Part shown: piece after piece, positions 1-13,223 of the stretch
How positions within the stretch are numbered: the first letter of the stretch is position 1
Layout: each line of letters starts with the position of its first letter
Assembly (NCBI RefSeq): GCF_019578655.1
Contig: NC_063265.1
Location: 3,258,501 to 3,322,500, forward strand
Origin: Ricinus communis
Lineage: Eukaryota; Streptophyta; Magnoliopsida; Malpighiales; Euphorbiaceae
Direction of reading: 5' to 3'
DNA length: 64,000 nucleotides
Notes under the pieces: generated by a model
The model's database searches: none
Told to the model about the DNA's origin: nothing
The model's input: the letters and a program-made list of their open reading frames with translations, nothing else
Translations under genes and position numbers: made by a program

Positions 1-3000
1 ATACCAAACTCACTTTTTATCATTAAATGAATAGTACGTATAAAATAGTTATCAAATTTAGATTATATTTTTATTTAAAAATAAAACACTTACAATGTAT
101 GACGTTCGTTCAATTTGATATAATATGCCGAAAGTAATAAGAAATTATATATTAAAGCTTTTGTTCTTGATTCGATCCATACAACTTATTATGACTATTC
201 TTGGCAAAATATAAAATACCAAAAAAAAATATTTAAATAAGGTATGAGATGCAGAAATTTATATATAAATTTCATGGTTGCATACTAATATCTACAAAAT
301 TGAGAGAGTATAAAATTTGTATGCATAAAACACCCAAGAAGATCTGTGGGCATCTCTCCCTCTTCCCTCTTCCCTCTCAAAAACCAATCTTAAAAGATAT
401 GGGATGACTGCAATTTCAAATATTTTTGAACTTTTGTTGCAGAGAAGCCTGTGGATGGAGCAGACATAAACTAACTAAAACATGTTACACAAAGTGTAGA
501 GCTTTATTTAATTAGTTATTTATGTTTGCTGTTTTACAAACATCCATTTTCTCAATATTTTTCTGACCTGAGATTTCAAATTCTGTGGCGTGATTTGGAG
601 CATTTTATTATATTAAATCACTTCCTCAAAGTTTGTGAGAATTCTATGTCCTTTTCCTTTTTCTTGTTGCACCTGTAAAAATAAATTATATTTTCACTTA
701 TCTCAAATTCTACCATAGTAGATTTTACTTTTATGTTAACAAGTCAATACAAATGACATAACTTAAAAGTTTTCTTTTTCTTTTATAAATGCCACACAAA
801 TATAAAATACTTATAAAAATTTCTTACAATACAATAAAATTCTATTTATAAAAATACTCGATTTAGACTTTTTAAGATGAAAATGTATATATTAGATATA
901 TTTTGACGAAAAAGTGTATATGTTGAGTATATTTTTGACGAATAATCAATTTAAAATATATTAATTTTTATAAAATATTTCTGCATATTATTAATTTCTT
1001 GTGATGTTAATGATGAATAAATATATAAATAATTATATTTATGTTTAAATACTAATGATATGAAAGATCTATTTTTTTCAATATTAAACTTTAAATGAAT
1101 AATTTAATCAATATTTGCAAATATTTTAAAAAGCTAAAAGGAATGTGAAATATTAATAAAATAAAAATAAATAACAACAAAAGATATATATTTAACTAAA
1201 AATTATATACATTAAGTATAAGTTAGATATCTCAATATTTTTCAAATAAAATAAAATATAAACTCAAAAAAATTGAATAACAAAAAGTATATCATTTACT
1301 AAATAATAATATATTTTAGGTATCTAAATTTTTTAAAATGAAATAAAATTCAACTCAGAAACTGTTCAATAATAAATTAAATATATTTACTAAATATGGT
1401 ATATATTAGATATCTATAAAGTATCTGAAATTAACGGGAAAGATGAAAAAGGTGAAAAATGAGTGTTTGTAAAAGTAGCAATTAGTAATTATAAAAAAAA
1501 ATAGAAATATTTTTTTAAAAAATAAATTAATTATTTAAAAAAAATAGAGAAATAGAGAAATTTCCTCTAACTTAAATAATATTCTCATACAGGGAGCGGA
1601 GAAGTCTCAATTTAAGTTTTTTAATTTCACTTATAAATATTAGTGAGAATTTCACAAGACTGTGTAAACAAGATTGCAAGGCCTATTTAGTTTTCTAATA
1701 GAAAAGATAATGAAAGAACTCACTTACATGTGTTCCATATACAACACCCCACTGGAGATTGTAATTTTTTTACACAAATCTGTTGAATGATACGATATAT
1801 GAAATATAGATAATGGTTTTATATTCGGAATAAATAGATTCAAATCATTAATAAATCAATATGAAAAAAATTAAATTTAAATATATTAATTCATTTAATT
1901 CTCAAATAATAATAGATATACGAGTGATATTATCGCTTATAAAATTTCAATTATAAATTATTTTCATTACAAATTGGCATGGCTTATATACCCCATCATG
2001 CAAATTGCATATTTCAGTTGGACAGTCACCCAACAATTACAAGATTTAATAGCTAAGAACCAATTTTATTTGCATGCATCTTATCCATATATGCTTGTTC
2101 TAGCCTATACGTACATAGGTTGCCCCATAACTTGGCCTCCTTTGTAAAAGCTATGACTCCTACGACATAGCTCCAAGATCTTTTTTATTTTCTTCACATT
2201 ATATATTTGTCTTCATACTTATGAATCTAGCTAATCTCTCTCTCTCTCCCTATCTCTCCCAGAGTCTGTATGTATATATATATATATATACACACACACA
2301 TGCATTGAGGAGTCCGAAGAAGATACAGAAACACCAGGGTACAACAGGTTTTCATTATATATACATATGATGATGTGAAATAGAAATGATTCTGCATCGT
2401 TGATGATGATGCATTTACATTACATTTTGGCCGTACAATATAAATGATACATCGTTGTCTGGAACACTGTTGAATTAGGTTTGGTGTGTGTTACTTTGCA
2501 TTGGAACTTTCAAGAAAAACAAACAAGAGCTATTCACATCACTGTCGACATCTAGACTTGTAGTTACATTATATCTTCTGTACAACAGTAATACCTTTTT
2601 TAAATTCAAGGTATTTGCACAGCAGTTTCATCATTGAATATTAAAAGAACATCCGTGCATTGCTGTGCTCCAGCTAAGCCATATCTCCATTTTTTTATTT
2701 TTAGCTACAGTCCATTACTACTGCCATTATTGAAGTTCTGATAAAGATGGTTCAGGCTTCATGTAAGCTCTTCGTAACTCCATTCCCACATGTCAAAATT
2801 TGGTCAGCTCCCCACCTAAAATATTTTTGACGTATGCAGAATTTTGTTATCCTATTGAAACTGATATCTGTGTTACGACTTTCATGGTTAAAATATATGA
2901 TTAAGCAGGGTATACTTAGGGTCTAATTCAAGTAGCAACGGTGTTTAGCTTTAAAGAGTATGGGAGGCTTTCTGCTTGAACTATTTTCTCTGTATTAGAT

Positions 3001-3950
3001 AAACTCTTGCCTTTTGAACGAGTATAATTCACGACTCATTCAGTCTCCTCTCTCATAAAAAAGAATGTATTTCAACTTGTAAAAGTGAAGATCTTGGCCT
3101 CATACTCTGCTGGTTTAATTTGCCCAGAAGATGTCACTCTCAATCTCATTATATTAACGAATACTTACAAGATAGCTGCGCTTAGCCACAATGGTAATGA
3201 ATACTTGCAAGATAGTTGCTCTCGGTCGCAATGGTGCTTGAAAATAATTGCAAGTTTAGGGTTATAAGTTTCAAATTTAAGCAAATATATTTTTCTTATT
3301 AGGAAAAGAACTAAGTTACTGTGGGTAAAATTCGATGTTATCTCGTTCTGAAAAAGAAACGCTTTTGCTATTTAAATTAGATTTTAAATATTTTAAAAAA
3401 TTAATTTTATTAAATACTTAGAACTTAAGTAAAGTAAAATAAACATTAAATAATTAATTATATCTTATAGTAAAAGTTAAGAATTTATTATACATTTTAG
3501 TTTTACCAGTTAAAAGATATACAAAGAAACAAAAAAAGGAACTTACTGTCTTAAATCTACAAGCCGACCTCTCCTCTCCCAGGTCCACCAAGACAAACCC
3601 CAAGGTTTTTCTTTATATGAAAATTAGATTTTCTTTTCTTAAAATAAACAGAAGGAAAAATAAAAAATAAAAAAGAGGAAAGGCAACTGCAAATAACTAC
3701 AAGCCATTTAACTTTTACCAAAAGAGGGTATCAATGCATATGGCTCAGTGACTAGCTGCTTGGTGAAGGGAAAATCCATAATTTTTTCTGACATTTTATT
3801 ACTTGGAACCATTCAAGATACTGAAAAGCTCAAACAGAGAAAAAAAAAAAATTTTCCTGACAAATTGCAATAAAATTTTATCTTACTGACTTGGCATCAT
3901 CTTCACTTTAAAGGATGCTCTGCCCCCTCTTTCTTCTTCAATTCACCAAG
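1..3950. other. AT-rich intergenic region upstream of the MAKR gene
   Basis: No coding region is recognisable here. The sequence is dominated by A/T with short poly-A and poly-T runs. A compound microsatellite (TA followed by CA) lies near 2272-2302 and a CT-rich run near 2234-2262. A short tandem duplication at 3159-3237 is listed separately. Part of 3.5-3.95 kb is presumably the promoter of the downstream gene. Confidence 0.6.
3159..3237. repeat. two-copy tandem duplication, 40-bp period
   Basis: The segment beginning GAATACTTACAAGATAG at 3159 is repeated with several substitutions from 3199 (GAATACTTGCAAGATAG) and ends with the same CGCAATGGT/CACAATGGT motif. It lies inside a 60-codon open frame with no recognisable protein similarity, so I treat it as a non-coding duplication. 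Confidence 0.6.
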
Positions 3951-3955
3951 CTCAC

Positions 3956-4046
3956 CTCCCTATAAGCATCTTCACACACACAAACAAAGGAGGGAAAAAA
4001 AAAGGGAAAAGAGAGAAAGAAAGTAACAGAAAATATAGTATTACAC
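3956..4046 (+). promoter_or_regulatory. putative core promoter and 5' UTR of the MAKR gene
   Basis: A TATA-like CTATAAGC motif sits at 3960-3967, about 80 bp before the ATG. It is followed by a CA-rich and then purine-rich leader (AAAGGAGGGAAA type), typical of plant 5' UTRs. The transcription start would fall near 3990. This is inferred from motif and spacing only. Confidence 0.4.
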
Positions 4047-5207
4047 ATGAGAATGGCTATTATGCACCAATCTTCTTGCTGTATCCATGCAGATGATGAT
4101 TACATTGACATGGAACTTACCTCTTCTCCAAACTTCTTTTGTTATTCCATCAGCTCTCCACCACAAAGCAGAGAGTTCGAGTTTCAGATGTGTTCAATTG
4201 CTAATGATAAGGAGACAACGAATTCTCCGGCTGATGAACTCTTCTACAAGGGCAAACTTCTCCCTCTTCACCTCCCTCCTCGCTTGCAAATGGTTCAGAA
4301 ACTCCTTCAGAACCCCATCAGCACTAGCCCCTTTGACTGCCAAAGTGAAGTATCTTTCGGAGAAAACTATTCCATTCCCTTTATTATGAGTCCTGCCTCC
4401 TTTAGACCTTCTTCTACTACCACCACTATTACCCCTTTAGAGTCTTGCAATATTTCACCTTCAGAATCTGGCAGGGTTAGTAGTGAACTTAACCCAGAGG
4501 AGTATTTTCACGAATTATCAACTGAACTTAATAGCTTGGTCGGATATAATCAACAAACAAGAAAATCCTGGACCAAGAAGTTGAAGCAATCTTTATTGGG
4601 TCAAAAACTCAAAGCTTCAAGTATTTTTCTCAAGTCATTGTTCAATAAGTCTGGCTGTGCAAATGATTCATATGCTAAAGCAACAACTAATGTGGAACCA
4701 GAAGCAGTCTCAAAAGAGAAGGATTGTCTAAATAAGTATATGAAGGTAGCAAAGAGAAACCCTTTGGGTGAAATTGACAACGAGAGATACAAGTTACCGA
4801 ATACTCTCAAGAAAAGCATTGAGCAAGAGATGGCTGCTGCTGCAGCTGGTGATAGTTTAATTCGTACCCAGAGGAGATCCTTTTCTGGGGTAATTCAAAG
4901 GCATTCGAAAACTATTAAGTCTCTGTCATCTACATCTTCATCTGGTTCCTCTTCTTCATCTTCATCTTTTTCATTTAGTTCATCAAATGGAGGGTTTTAT
5001 GATTTACAATTGCTTAAGAGAAGTATCAGTGCGAATTCAGAAATAGAGAATTCAATTGAAGGAGCAATTGCCTACTGTAAAAACTCTCAGCAGCAGCTGT
5101 TTTGCTCCAGAAAGACTAGTGCTACTGATGTTGGGAATTGTTCATTGTCTGCTTCAGGATTTGTAGCTGCTGGAGATCAAGAATTGCCTAAACTCTGCAG
5201 TATTTGA
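4047..5207 (+). CDS. MAKR4: membrane-associated kinase regulator (MAKR4-like, BKI1/MAKR family)
   Basis: Single-exon gene for 386 residues. The family is plant-specific and related to BKI1, the plasma-membrane inhibitor of the brassinosteroid receptor; members bind membrane and receptor-like kinases, and MAKR4 acts in lateral root founder-cell positioning. Visible family marks: the N-terminal DDDYIDMELTSS block (residues 16-27) followed by FCYSISSPPQSREFEFQM (31-48); the PADELFYKGKLLPLHLPPRL block (61-80); a basic, possibly membrane-binding stretch around KSWTKKLKQSLLGQKLK (173-189); a serine-rich tract (292-313); and a C-terminal helix EIENSIEGAIAYCKNSQ (332-348) resembling the kinase-interacting tail of BKI1. 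There is no signal peptide or transmembrane segment. The ATG at 4047 is the first in frame after the putative leader; a second in-frame ATG lies two codons on. Assignment to MAKR4 rather than MAKR1/3 is by overall resemblance and possible synteny. Confidence 0.88.
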   Translation: MRMAIMHQSSCCIHADDDYIDMELTSSPNFFCYSISSPPQSREFEFQMCSIANDKETTNSPADELFYKGKLLPLHLPPRLQMVQKLLQNPISTSPFDCQSEVSFGENYSIPFIMSPASFRPSSTTTTITPLESCNISPSESGRVSSELNPEEYFHELSTELNSLVGYNQQTRKSWTKKLKQSLLGQKLKASSIFLKSLFNKSGCANDSYAKATTNVEPEAVSKEKDCLNKYMKVAKRNPLGEIDNERYKLPNTLKKSIEQEMAAAAAGDSLIRTQRRSFSGVIQRHSKTIKSLSSTSSSGSSSSSSSFSFSSSNGGFYDLQLLKRSISANSEIENSIEGAIAYCKNSQQQLFCSRKTSATDVGNCSLSASGFVAAGDQELPKLCSI

Positions 5208-7720
5208 TGGTATTAGAATGTTATATAATATATATATATTATAAATCACAATTATTGAGATGGGATTTCGCATTTCTTGTCAATCATTTTCAAGTTGTCT
5301 GGTTTCCAGGAAAGCTGAGTGATTTCATTGTATATCATCTTGAAGTTTCTTTCTCTCTTTTTCTTCTTCTCTCTGGATGTCTTTCTCCAATGTCCCCGTA
5401 CTTGCACAAAATGTGAAGTTATTGGAATAAGATAAATTCAAAATCTGTTTCTTTCTGTTTTTATTTGTCAATTCAAGAAAAAGATGCTATGAGGTACACA
5501 CTCGATCATTAAATTTATTATTTTTCTTAAACCTAATTTCTTGAGCTTGGTACTGTCAAGCTTGAGATAAAACCCACAAGACATTCTTCCTAATGATAAG
5601 TTATTACGTACCATTTGGATTTACCCACTGAGAATTTGACAAGAAGGACAGAAATCCACTTAAATTCTTGAATCTGATGATGCCATTTTAACGGTCATAT
5701 TCAACCTGATGACATTGACCAGGCAGAATAAGAAATGTGACCATCACTGCCACTAAAGTGCTAAGCAAAGTTGCTGTATAGAACTTCCCCAGCTGTATTT
5801 CTATGTAATGAAATCTATTTCGTTTCTTTTCTTTTTCTTTAATATGTATGAAGAATCTTATTCCTTAGTAGTTCAAGAATGAATAATGGCAATTAACATT
5901 CAAAAAAGAAAAAAGAAAAAATAAAAAAGGAGCCTTATTCAGATTCTCTAGCAACTTCTGTACAAGAAAGAAGTGTGGAAGATATGATATTGGCACATGA
6001 AAGTCAGGAAATCACTTTGTAAAGAAAAAGTTAAAAAAAAAAAAAAAAGTCATTCAGAAAAAACTGTGTAATGATTATTATTATTATTATTCACAAGTAA
6101 TACATTTTCTATTTTGGCAAATTGAGACTAATTTATGCGTATAATTAAGAGGCGGGTTACTATAGAATATGACAAATTAATAAAGCAAAACACTATCCAA
6201 CTTTCCCTGTCATTTTCTCGAACCAAATCAGAACTTTAACCTCTCCCATCATCAAAATAAGAAAAAGAAAAATTAATCCCTATATCTCGGAAATGAAGAA
6301 TTTCTCATTTGAAGACTTATAGAGAAGTTTTCTTTTTCTTCACAAATTTTTCCAATTTTTACTTCTCATTTGGAAAATAAAAACTACTGAAAAATAAGAT
6401 GTAAGTACTAATTTATATATATATAAAATAAAAGTTATAGTGACATCTACCACTTTATGATCTCGTAATTTTTAAATAGAAAATATTAAATAATATTTTT
6501 TACACTCATGTATGACATATGGAGATCTTGAAAAGTATTTTTCTATTTATCAATTTTAAAAAATTATGTTAATTAAATATAAAACTCTATTTTCTGTCTT
6601 TTAGAATTTCTAAAAACTAGCTTAAATTTTCTTTGGAATTAGATCTCGCAACATTCGCGAACAAACCATCAAATGTTCTTTCATATATCACAAATGCAAG
6701 CAGAACAAAAGGAAAAAAGAAAAAAGAGAGAAGGAAATAACTCATATTTATGCTGTATAGGTTAGAAATTGGAGGACTGAAGAAATAAATAAAAAAACTT
6801 GCATTTTCAAATTATGCAAAGAGTAAATGTGGACCGCAGTTTAAAGCACTATGGACTTATTTTGGTATAAATAATCTATTTTATGAAAAATATATTTCAT
6901 AAAAAGTTGAATTACTAAAGAAAAGTTATTTTTTAGAAATTAAAAATTAAAAATAATTGATATCTAATTTGACACTCTAAAAAATAATTTTTTTATTGTT
7001 TTGTCATTTATTTTAAAAAATAGCAATACTTATAACAAAATTAATTATAAATTTTTAAATAATGGTAAATTAGTTAATTAATTTCTACATAATTATAAAA
7101 GTTCTACTTATTCCGCCGTCTAAGTAAGTTACTTCCTATGTATAAAGGAAGAAGGAAGTTAAGTTGTTTACATTTCAACAAATTCTTTTAATCATACGAT
7201 CCAAATAAACTAAAATCTTTACTTCTCAAGATTGTATTATTTTCTTTTCTTACTCGTTTTATACTGCTAAATTTATTTAATAAATAAATTGTCGAAATTA
7301 GGTTACGAGTAAATAAAAATATACTAAATTATATTACTGTGTTATATTAAACACAAAAAGGTTTTTTGTTTTTGGTTTATAAAAATAATATTATGGAGAC
7401 TTCATAAGATGCAAACATAGTCTAAAAGCTTAACAATCAATTAGAAATCTGAAAAGAATGAGAGACCTAATGATGAGTTCTTTTTGGTGGTTATTATTAT
7501 GACTATACAAGTGAAGATTGTTGCCTGCCATGAATCATTTGGAGCAAATATGGTGAATTATTTCTTTTTAAATGGTGAATTAATTTACTTGTATATAGTG
7601 AATTTAAAATAGTTATGGAATAGGTTTGTAGTATGTAATTCTATTCTTTTAGTTTTATAATTAACATTAAAAATCTCAACTAAAAAACAATAAATTAAAA
7701 GGATTAACATTTAAAGAATT
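5208..7720. other. intergenic region, no gene seen
   Basis: It begins with the 3' UTR of the MAKR gene (AATAAG-type poly-A signal near 5428). The rest is AT-rich with a 16-A run near 6033-6048 and an ATT microsatellite near 6077-6091. No coding frame or RNA gene was recognised. Confidence 0.5.
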
Positions 7721-7734
7721 ATGCTAACAAAAAG

Positions 7735-7870
7735 TAAGAATTGGTGCATGTTCATAGTTTTGATAGTATTAGGAGGAACCGTAACATGGTTGCACATGGT
7801 CTAGCTAGGGAAGGCAGGAGGGTCGTGTGGCTTGAGGACAAAGGGCCGATGTGGCTTCTAAGCTTATCTT
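7735..7870 (+). pseudogene. fragment of a LINE-type reverse-transcriptase RNase H tail
   Basis: The frame starting at 7741 reads LVHVHSFDSIRRNRNMVAHG followed by LAREGRR and WLEDKGP. This matches the C-terminal RNase H-like signature of plant L1-type LINE polyproteins (HVxRxxNxVAHxLAREG, then WxEDxP). Only this tail is present: upstream sequence has no reverse transcriptase, and downstream the frame runs into unrelated sequence. I call it a dead retroelement scrap. An alternative is the tail of a stand-alone plant RNase H-like domain gene, but no upstream exon is visible. Confidence 0.5.
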
Positions 7871-7969
7871 TGTATACCGTCATAATCATGTTTGAACAAG
7901 AAGCAGAAGGTTTCCTTTTGGATTATTTAGTTGCACTTTGGTTACTTTATAAGCCTAATGCATGTTAAT

Positions 7970-10500
7970 GTCTCTCAACTTTACCTATTTAATTAGTTTA
8001 ATATTCTGACTTTTTATATAATCTAATAGACATATAAATTTATTTTTTATGATATTTTTTAACAATTTCCTATTAAATATTATAAAGAAAAAATTATTTT
8101 GAATTAAATTGAAAAAATTAAAAGTGTCCAAAAATATCTAAATTTTACATGATTAAACTGGATAGGATCAGCCATCAAATATAAAGACTACTTAATTCGA
8201 CTTTCAAACAAGAGAAATAAAAGTACAATTAGGACAATAGGTTAAAAATGATGGAAGAAAAAGCAATCATACGCTCTATGATTAAACATTTTAAAGGTGT
8301 GAATTTACCAAATGGCAAGCGATCAACGTACAAGTGTCAATCTAAAAGCAGGATTTCAGATGCTGTCTCTTATGATTTTGACCAAACACTAAATTAATAA
8401 GGCATGTCTTCTTGATATTTGACAATATTGAAGTAAAAAAGAAATCAAGCAAACAAAATCAGGTGGTGCAATTGTATTGTTGTGCACCAGAGAATCAGCC
8501 AAGCACATAACAACGAAGTAACATACGAGCTAGCAACCCTTTTCCCCACAAACTGTCATACGGGAAAATGAAGGAAAATCAAAGAAAGTTCCACCTTCAT
8601 GTCCTCATTCAACCGCTTTGCATAATAATCATAATAAGAATATCAATCAGCGTTGTACCTGTGAATACAATGAATGCAGAAAATGTACCCATCAGTGTGC
8701 TTTTGTTCCTCGCGTTCACCACAATTCTTGAAGCTCTTTCCGTACAAGAGAAAAGTTCTGGGAACAGGCTTACCCCTTTATGTCTAGAGAAAAAGAAGAA
8801 AAAAGTGCGTTCAGAACCTTGTGCTTTCCAGGGAGATTTTTTCTGTCTATTGTCAAAATCAGCAAGGCTACTGCACAATTGGCTTCTTTTTCCCTTTTTC
8901 TAAAAATGGCATAGCTTTTAAGGTGATTAGTATGTTCCGTAAGTCTATGTCAAGCCTAAAGCTGTTGAGAAATATCCAAACTTTATATGATTGAAGCGGA
9001 TAGGACCAAGCATCAGGAAAAAAAAAATGCAATATGTTGCCATCTCTATCTCCATCTCGTAATGAATTTGAATGTTTATAACTATATACTGAAAGAACTT
9101 GCTAGATGATTGCAATGCAAAACATGGCATTGATGGGACCATTTAGCATGTGAGTACTATCAGAATGATACAAGGCAATTAAAGCGATGGGTTGCAGAGG
9201 TGTTTTTGGACTTCAAAGTTTTTGGTACATCTTTTTGCACTTTACTGTGAATCCATCATCGAGTATTTGCCAAAGTGCTTTTCTCCAGTCTGGTTCTGTT
9301 CCACATTTTTTAAGTAAGGGTTTAAGCACCCCCTCTGTCTACGTACATGTATATATGATTTTTCCTTGTCACCTACCGTGGCCTGCACTATCTGTTGAAG
9401 ATTTGAAACCTGCTATAGGGATTTAATAAGAGATCAAGGAAACTATTTTATATTGCTAGCACCAGATAAATCTATTATCTAAATACCTTCTGATCTAGCC
9501 ACAGATTTTAAAACCTGCTTCAAGTTCCAATATATATATAGTTCATCACAGGCAGGTTATGGAATCATGATACAGGTTATTGTTCTGCATGGTGGTTTTG
9601 AAAATGTAACATTACTGACTTACGAAATTTTGTTGCTCCATAGAGTATATTGGTTCTGTAGATCCCATAGCAGTCCCATGCTGTACCAATTCTTATTGAT
9701 GCTGATAGAATCTTGCTTTATTTAGAAGGTCATCAGAATGGCTTTTTTCCTTTTCGGTTTGTCTAAGTATAAGATTGAACAAACACCCATTAAAGATAGG
9801 CACATCATTTTATGTTCTTTCAACACCATTATTCAATAAAATGATAAACTAGGTGAGACATGAGATGAGATTTCATTATCACTCAGAAAAGTTCTTGCAT
9901 CTGCAGGCCCATATGCCATAAGCTTATCTGTTCTTTTGAATACCTTTGGCTCTTGCAAGTGATTCATTTATCACATCCTTTGGGCCACTAAATGAAAGAA
10001 CAGTAAAAATGATCTGTTCCATGCTTTTAGCAGAGTGATAAAAGCTGTCATAAAGTATGCCTTAGGTACAGCTTCACATGCAGAAAAAGAACAAGGAAAT
10101 ATGGCACGATAGACTTTAATTGGTCTAAGAATTAACAATGATAGAGCATTAAGTGAATGCCCCAGTTAACATACCATGGCTTCAGCATTAGCAGAGAATA
10201 AAGTCTCTCCTCCTAGCAAGTTGGTGTTCAATCTGTTCTAAGTTTTGCAGGCATTGATTAAACTTGGCAATTCCTAGATCCTTTTCTATTATAAACCTTC
10301 CAATCAATTTTCAGTTTGGCAGTGGTGATGTTCCTGAATTTGGAGACGCATGAAAGGATTATCAAGAAAGTGAATTTTATCATCAAATAATTTACAGAAA
10401 CTTTTTTACAATGAGAAAGCTCTATATAACAATCTCCAAAGCTTAGATAAAGCGATGTGAATAGTGACAATGATTCTCAGAACTGTCATTCCTTGAATGT
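7970..10500. other. intergenic region with balanced composition but no intact gene
   Basis: The first 300 bases are AT-rich. From about 8250 to 10480 the composition becomes less AT-biased and looks transcript-like, but all frames are broken into pieces under 115 codons and none resembles a known protein. It may be a decayed gene, a long non-coding RNA, or distal downstream sequence of the ankyrin gene on the minus strand. Confidence 0.4.
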
Positions 10501-10726
10501 CCTAATGGTCAGAGAGGCCACTTAACAAAAACAGAACCACATCAGTTACTAATTTGTAGTTACTATTGACTTCAACATAAAAAGGTTGTGATTCTCTGCT
10601 TCTGGCAGATTGTCAAAAAGTGCGAGTCACTCAGCTTGAGTGAGAAGCAAAATGGTTGAAATAAGGTTACACTGAGCTATATACAAATTAAGGACCAAAT
10701 ATTTCTATGCATCAAGAAAACAAATC

Positions 10727-13061
10727 TCAAATTGCATAGAGTTTCTTATGCTCATTCTCCAAAATTTCTGTTTCTGCCATAACTGACATTGACCCTGATA
10801 GCGATCTACTTATTGATGACCTCCGCAATTGGGAAGACTCAATTTTCTGCATGATTACCCAGTAACACATTGTTCCAATAGTAGCTGCCATGATTACAGT
10901 CCCTATACCAGTTACCCAAAGAGCCAACCACTTTTCCTGATCTCCCACAACAACATATGCTAGTGCAAGGAACGCAATCGAAATCAGTACACAGGCTAGC
11001 CACATTAGCTTGTTAATCACTGCCATGAGTTGCTTTTTTGCCTTTCTCTCTATAACTACAATTGAAGTTTGGACAACCACAACAGCCAGCGATATGAAGA
11101 GAGCAATTGAATCAAATATGATGAAAATCATAAACTCAGGTTTTGAAGCAGCATTTGCTTCTCCAGCAGATTGTCCCAGAGCAAGATGCTCTGGGTTATC
11201 GGCAAATTGACCGGGGACTTGGTATATGGCAGCAAATGCAACCGTAGCAATCAGTACAGCAACAACAGTGGTTGAGTTGATTGCATTATTGAGACCTTCT
11301 GTGTGCATTTTGTTCAACCGTTTGGCTATACCTTGAACACGTTTTCGCGTTTGTCGTGTGGTTTGAATCTGGTCGTGAACCTCATGTTTTATGTCACTAA
11401 CAGTTTGCTTTAGCTCACGGGCTGTTGTTGTTGTGCCTGGCTTCATAGATCTGGCAGACTGTACGCCGTGCTCTTCTAACACGGAAGCAACTTCAGATTG
11501 TCCAGTTTTCTCAGCAGTGTCGAAGGCTGTTTCTCCAGATCTGTTAATAGCTATTTTGTCAAGTCCTTTGTGTTCAAGTAACTTCTTTACAATCTGCAAG
11601 AATAACATCAAATCCACTGTTAGAAACTTTTATCTATATAAGAGCAATTAGGATGCTTATTGGCAAGCTTGACATAGTATCTGGTTTCTGATGTTCTATC
11701 TATTAATTTATCAGGATATCTGTTTAAACTCAACAAAGATAAAAAAACCCAATAGAAGGCCTAATTTGCAACCTAAAGCAGAAGAAGACCTGAGCAACTC
11801 AACTGGGTCAGAATGGGATGCCTTGAACACAGACAAACAAGTAATGAGTTGACTAAATAAATGGCTATTAAGTCCTTAAAACCAAAAGCCTTTTTTGTGC
11901 TGTTTCTTCCTTTCTGATCTTCATCAGAACAACAGCGATAAGGCTTGTGTGATTCATGGTAATTTTGAATTTCTTATTAAGTGCAAAACAACATTAATTC
12001 TTCATTGGTAATCGGAAAAAAGAAAAAGAGCTATGTTTGTACGAATAGAAGATTGATTACCTGAGTCCTACCCTTACGGGCCGCAATATGCAGTGGAGTG
12101 TTGCCCTTAGAATCAACCATGTTTATCAAACAAGTCTCAGACATAATGAGCTCATCCACCAGCTCAACATTCTGTCCTTTAACAGCCATATGGAGAGCTG
12201 TTTGGCCCTTCCTATCAATCCTTGTAGCAATTCCAGGTTCCTTAATCAGAAGGGCTCTCAGAATCTCCAAATGCCCATTTCTTGCGGCTGAATGCAAGGC
12301 AGTTTTAGAGTTGCTTTTTGCTATGGTGACCAAGTTGCTGCTACCTTTCTCCAAGAGGAAATTCACCACTTCAACATGGCCTTGTGAAGCTGCAGAATGC
12401 AGCGCGGTGGTGTTCGATGAATCAAAAGTCATTGCAAGTTCAGGATTAGCCTCCATCAGAACTGTCAATGTTTCTGCATCATTGTAACACAAAGAATTAT
12501 CTTGATCAGAACGAAACCATTTCTAGTGTTAGAACTTTCACACTGACCCAAAAGCCTTCACGAGTAAATCGAGGTAAACTCAAAAAAATTTGAGTGTTTA
12601 GGTTCTGATGCTATGTTGACAAGCAAATCAACTTTAAAGTCTAAAATCATATCAAGCAATTATGGGATTCTTAGAGTTATGAGCTAAAACATGTTTGAAA
12701 AATTAAAACTGCAGAAAGATTACTTACTCAAGTCGCCTTGCTTTGCAGCAATATGAAAAGCATCATACCCATTTCTTGCTTTAATACCAGCCAAACCAAT
12801 ATCATAATACTTTATCATCTCCTTCACTAATTCAACATGCCCATACTCAGCAGCAACATAGAGTGCAGTTTCTCCTGATTGATTCTGCTTAGACAACAAC
12901 TCCTTCAATTCTGCTTCATCAGTTTCAGACACAATCTCCAAAACCGTTTCCAGATTTCCTGCCCTTGCCGCCGCATGGAACGGAGAATCATCCCTTTTCC
13001 CTGTCAACTGCTTCGTCATCTTACTCCGCCGGAAGCTTGTTTGCCTGGCCGGACCATCCAT
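10727..13061 (-). CDS. ankyrin-repeat/PGG-domain membrane protein (At5g02620-like)
   Basis: Three coding exons on the minus strand: 13061-12728, 12473-12061 and 11593-10727, giving 537 residues. Introns are GT-AG; phases are 1 and 0, and lengths add to whole codons. Residues 24-290 carry about eight ankyrin repeats (for example SGETALYVAAEYGH and GQTALHMAVKGQ). Residues ~344-378 form the PGG domain, with GLNNAINSTT and the VPG motif near 376. Four hydrophobic segments follow or overlap it (~357-373, 403-430, 443-465, 470-495), and the protein ends KKLYAI. The start MDGPARQ...KMTKQLTGKRDDSPFHAAAR closely recalls Arabidopsis At5g02620; its relative ITN1 acts in salt/ABA-linked ROS signalling at the plasma membrane. 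The role of this clade is not established, so stress signalling is inference. Two G-boxes lie upstream. Confidence 0.9.
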
Positions 13062-13223
13062 TTGTTAACAGTAACTCTTAAGGTATCAATCAACAAAGAA
13101 ATTAACCAAGAAAGCTCTGTATTTCTCTTTGGAAGCTCTGGAGAACTCAAGATTCAATTACGGACCAGGATCAAGAATCATATTAAGGATAAGACCAAGA
13201 TTTTGAATGATTAGAGCAGTGTG

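Noticed and set aside
4087..4389. Overlapping 100-codon plus-strand frame
   Set aside because: It is an out-of-frame shadow within the MAKR coding sequence.
5685..5735. Possible C/D-box snoRNA (TGATGA and CTGA motifs)
   Set aside because: Box spacing is too short, and there is no terminal stem or clear final D box.
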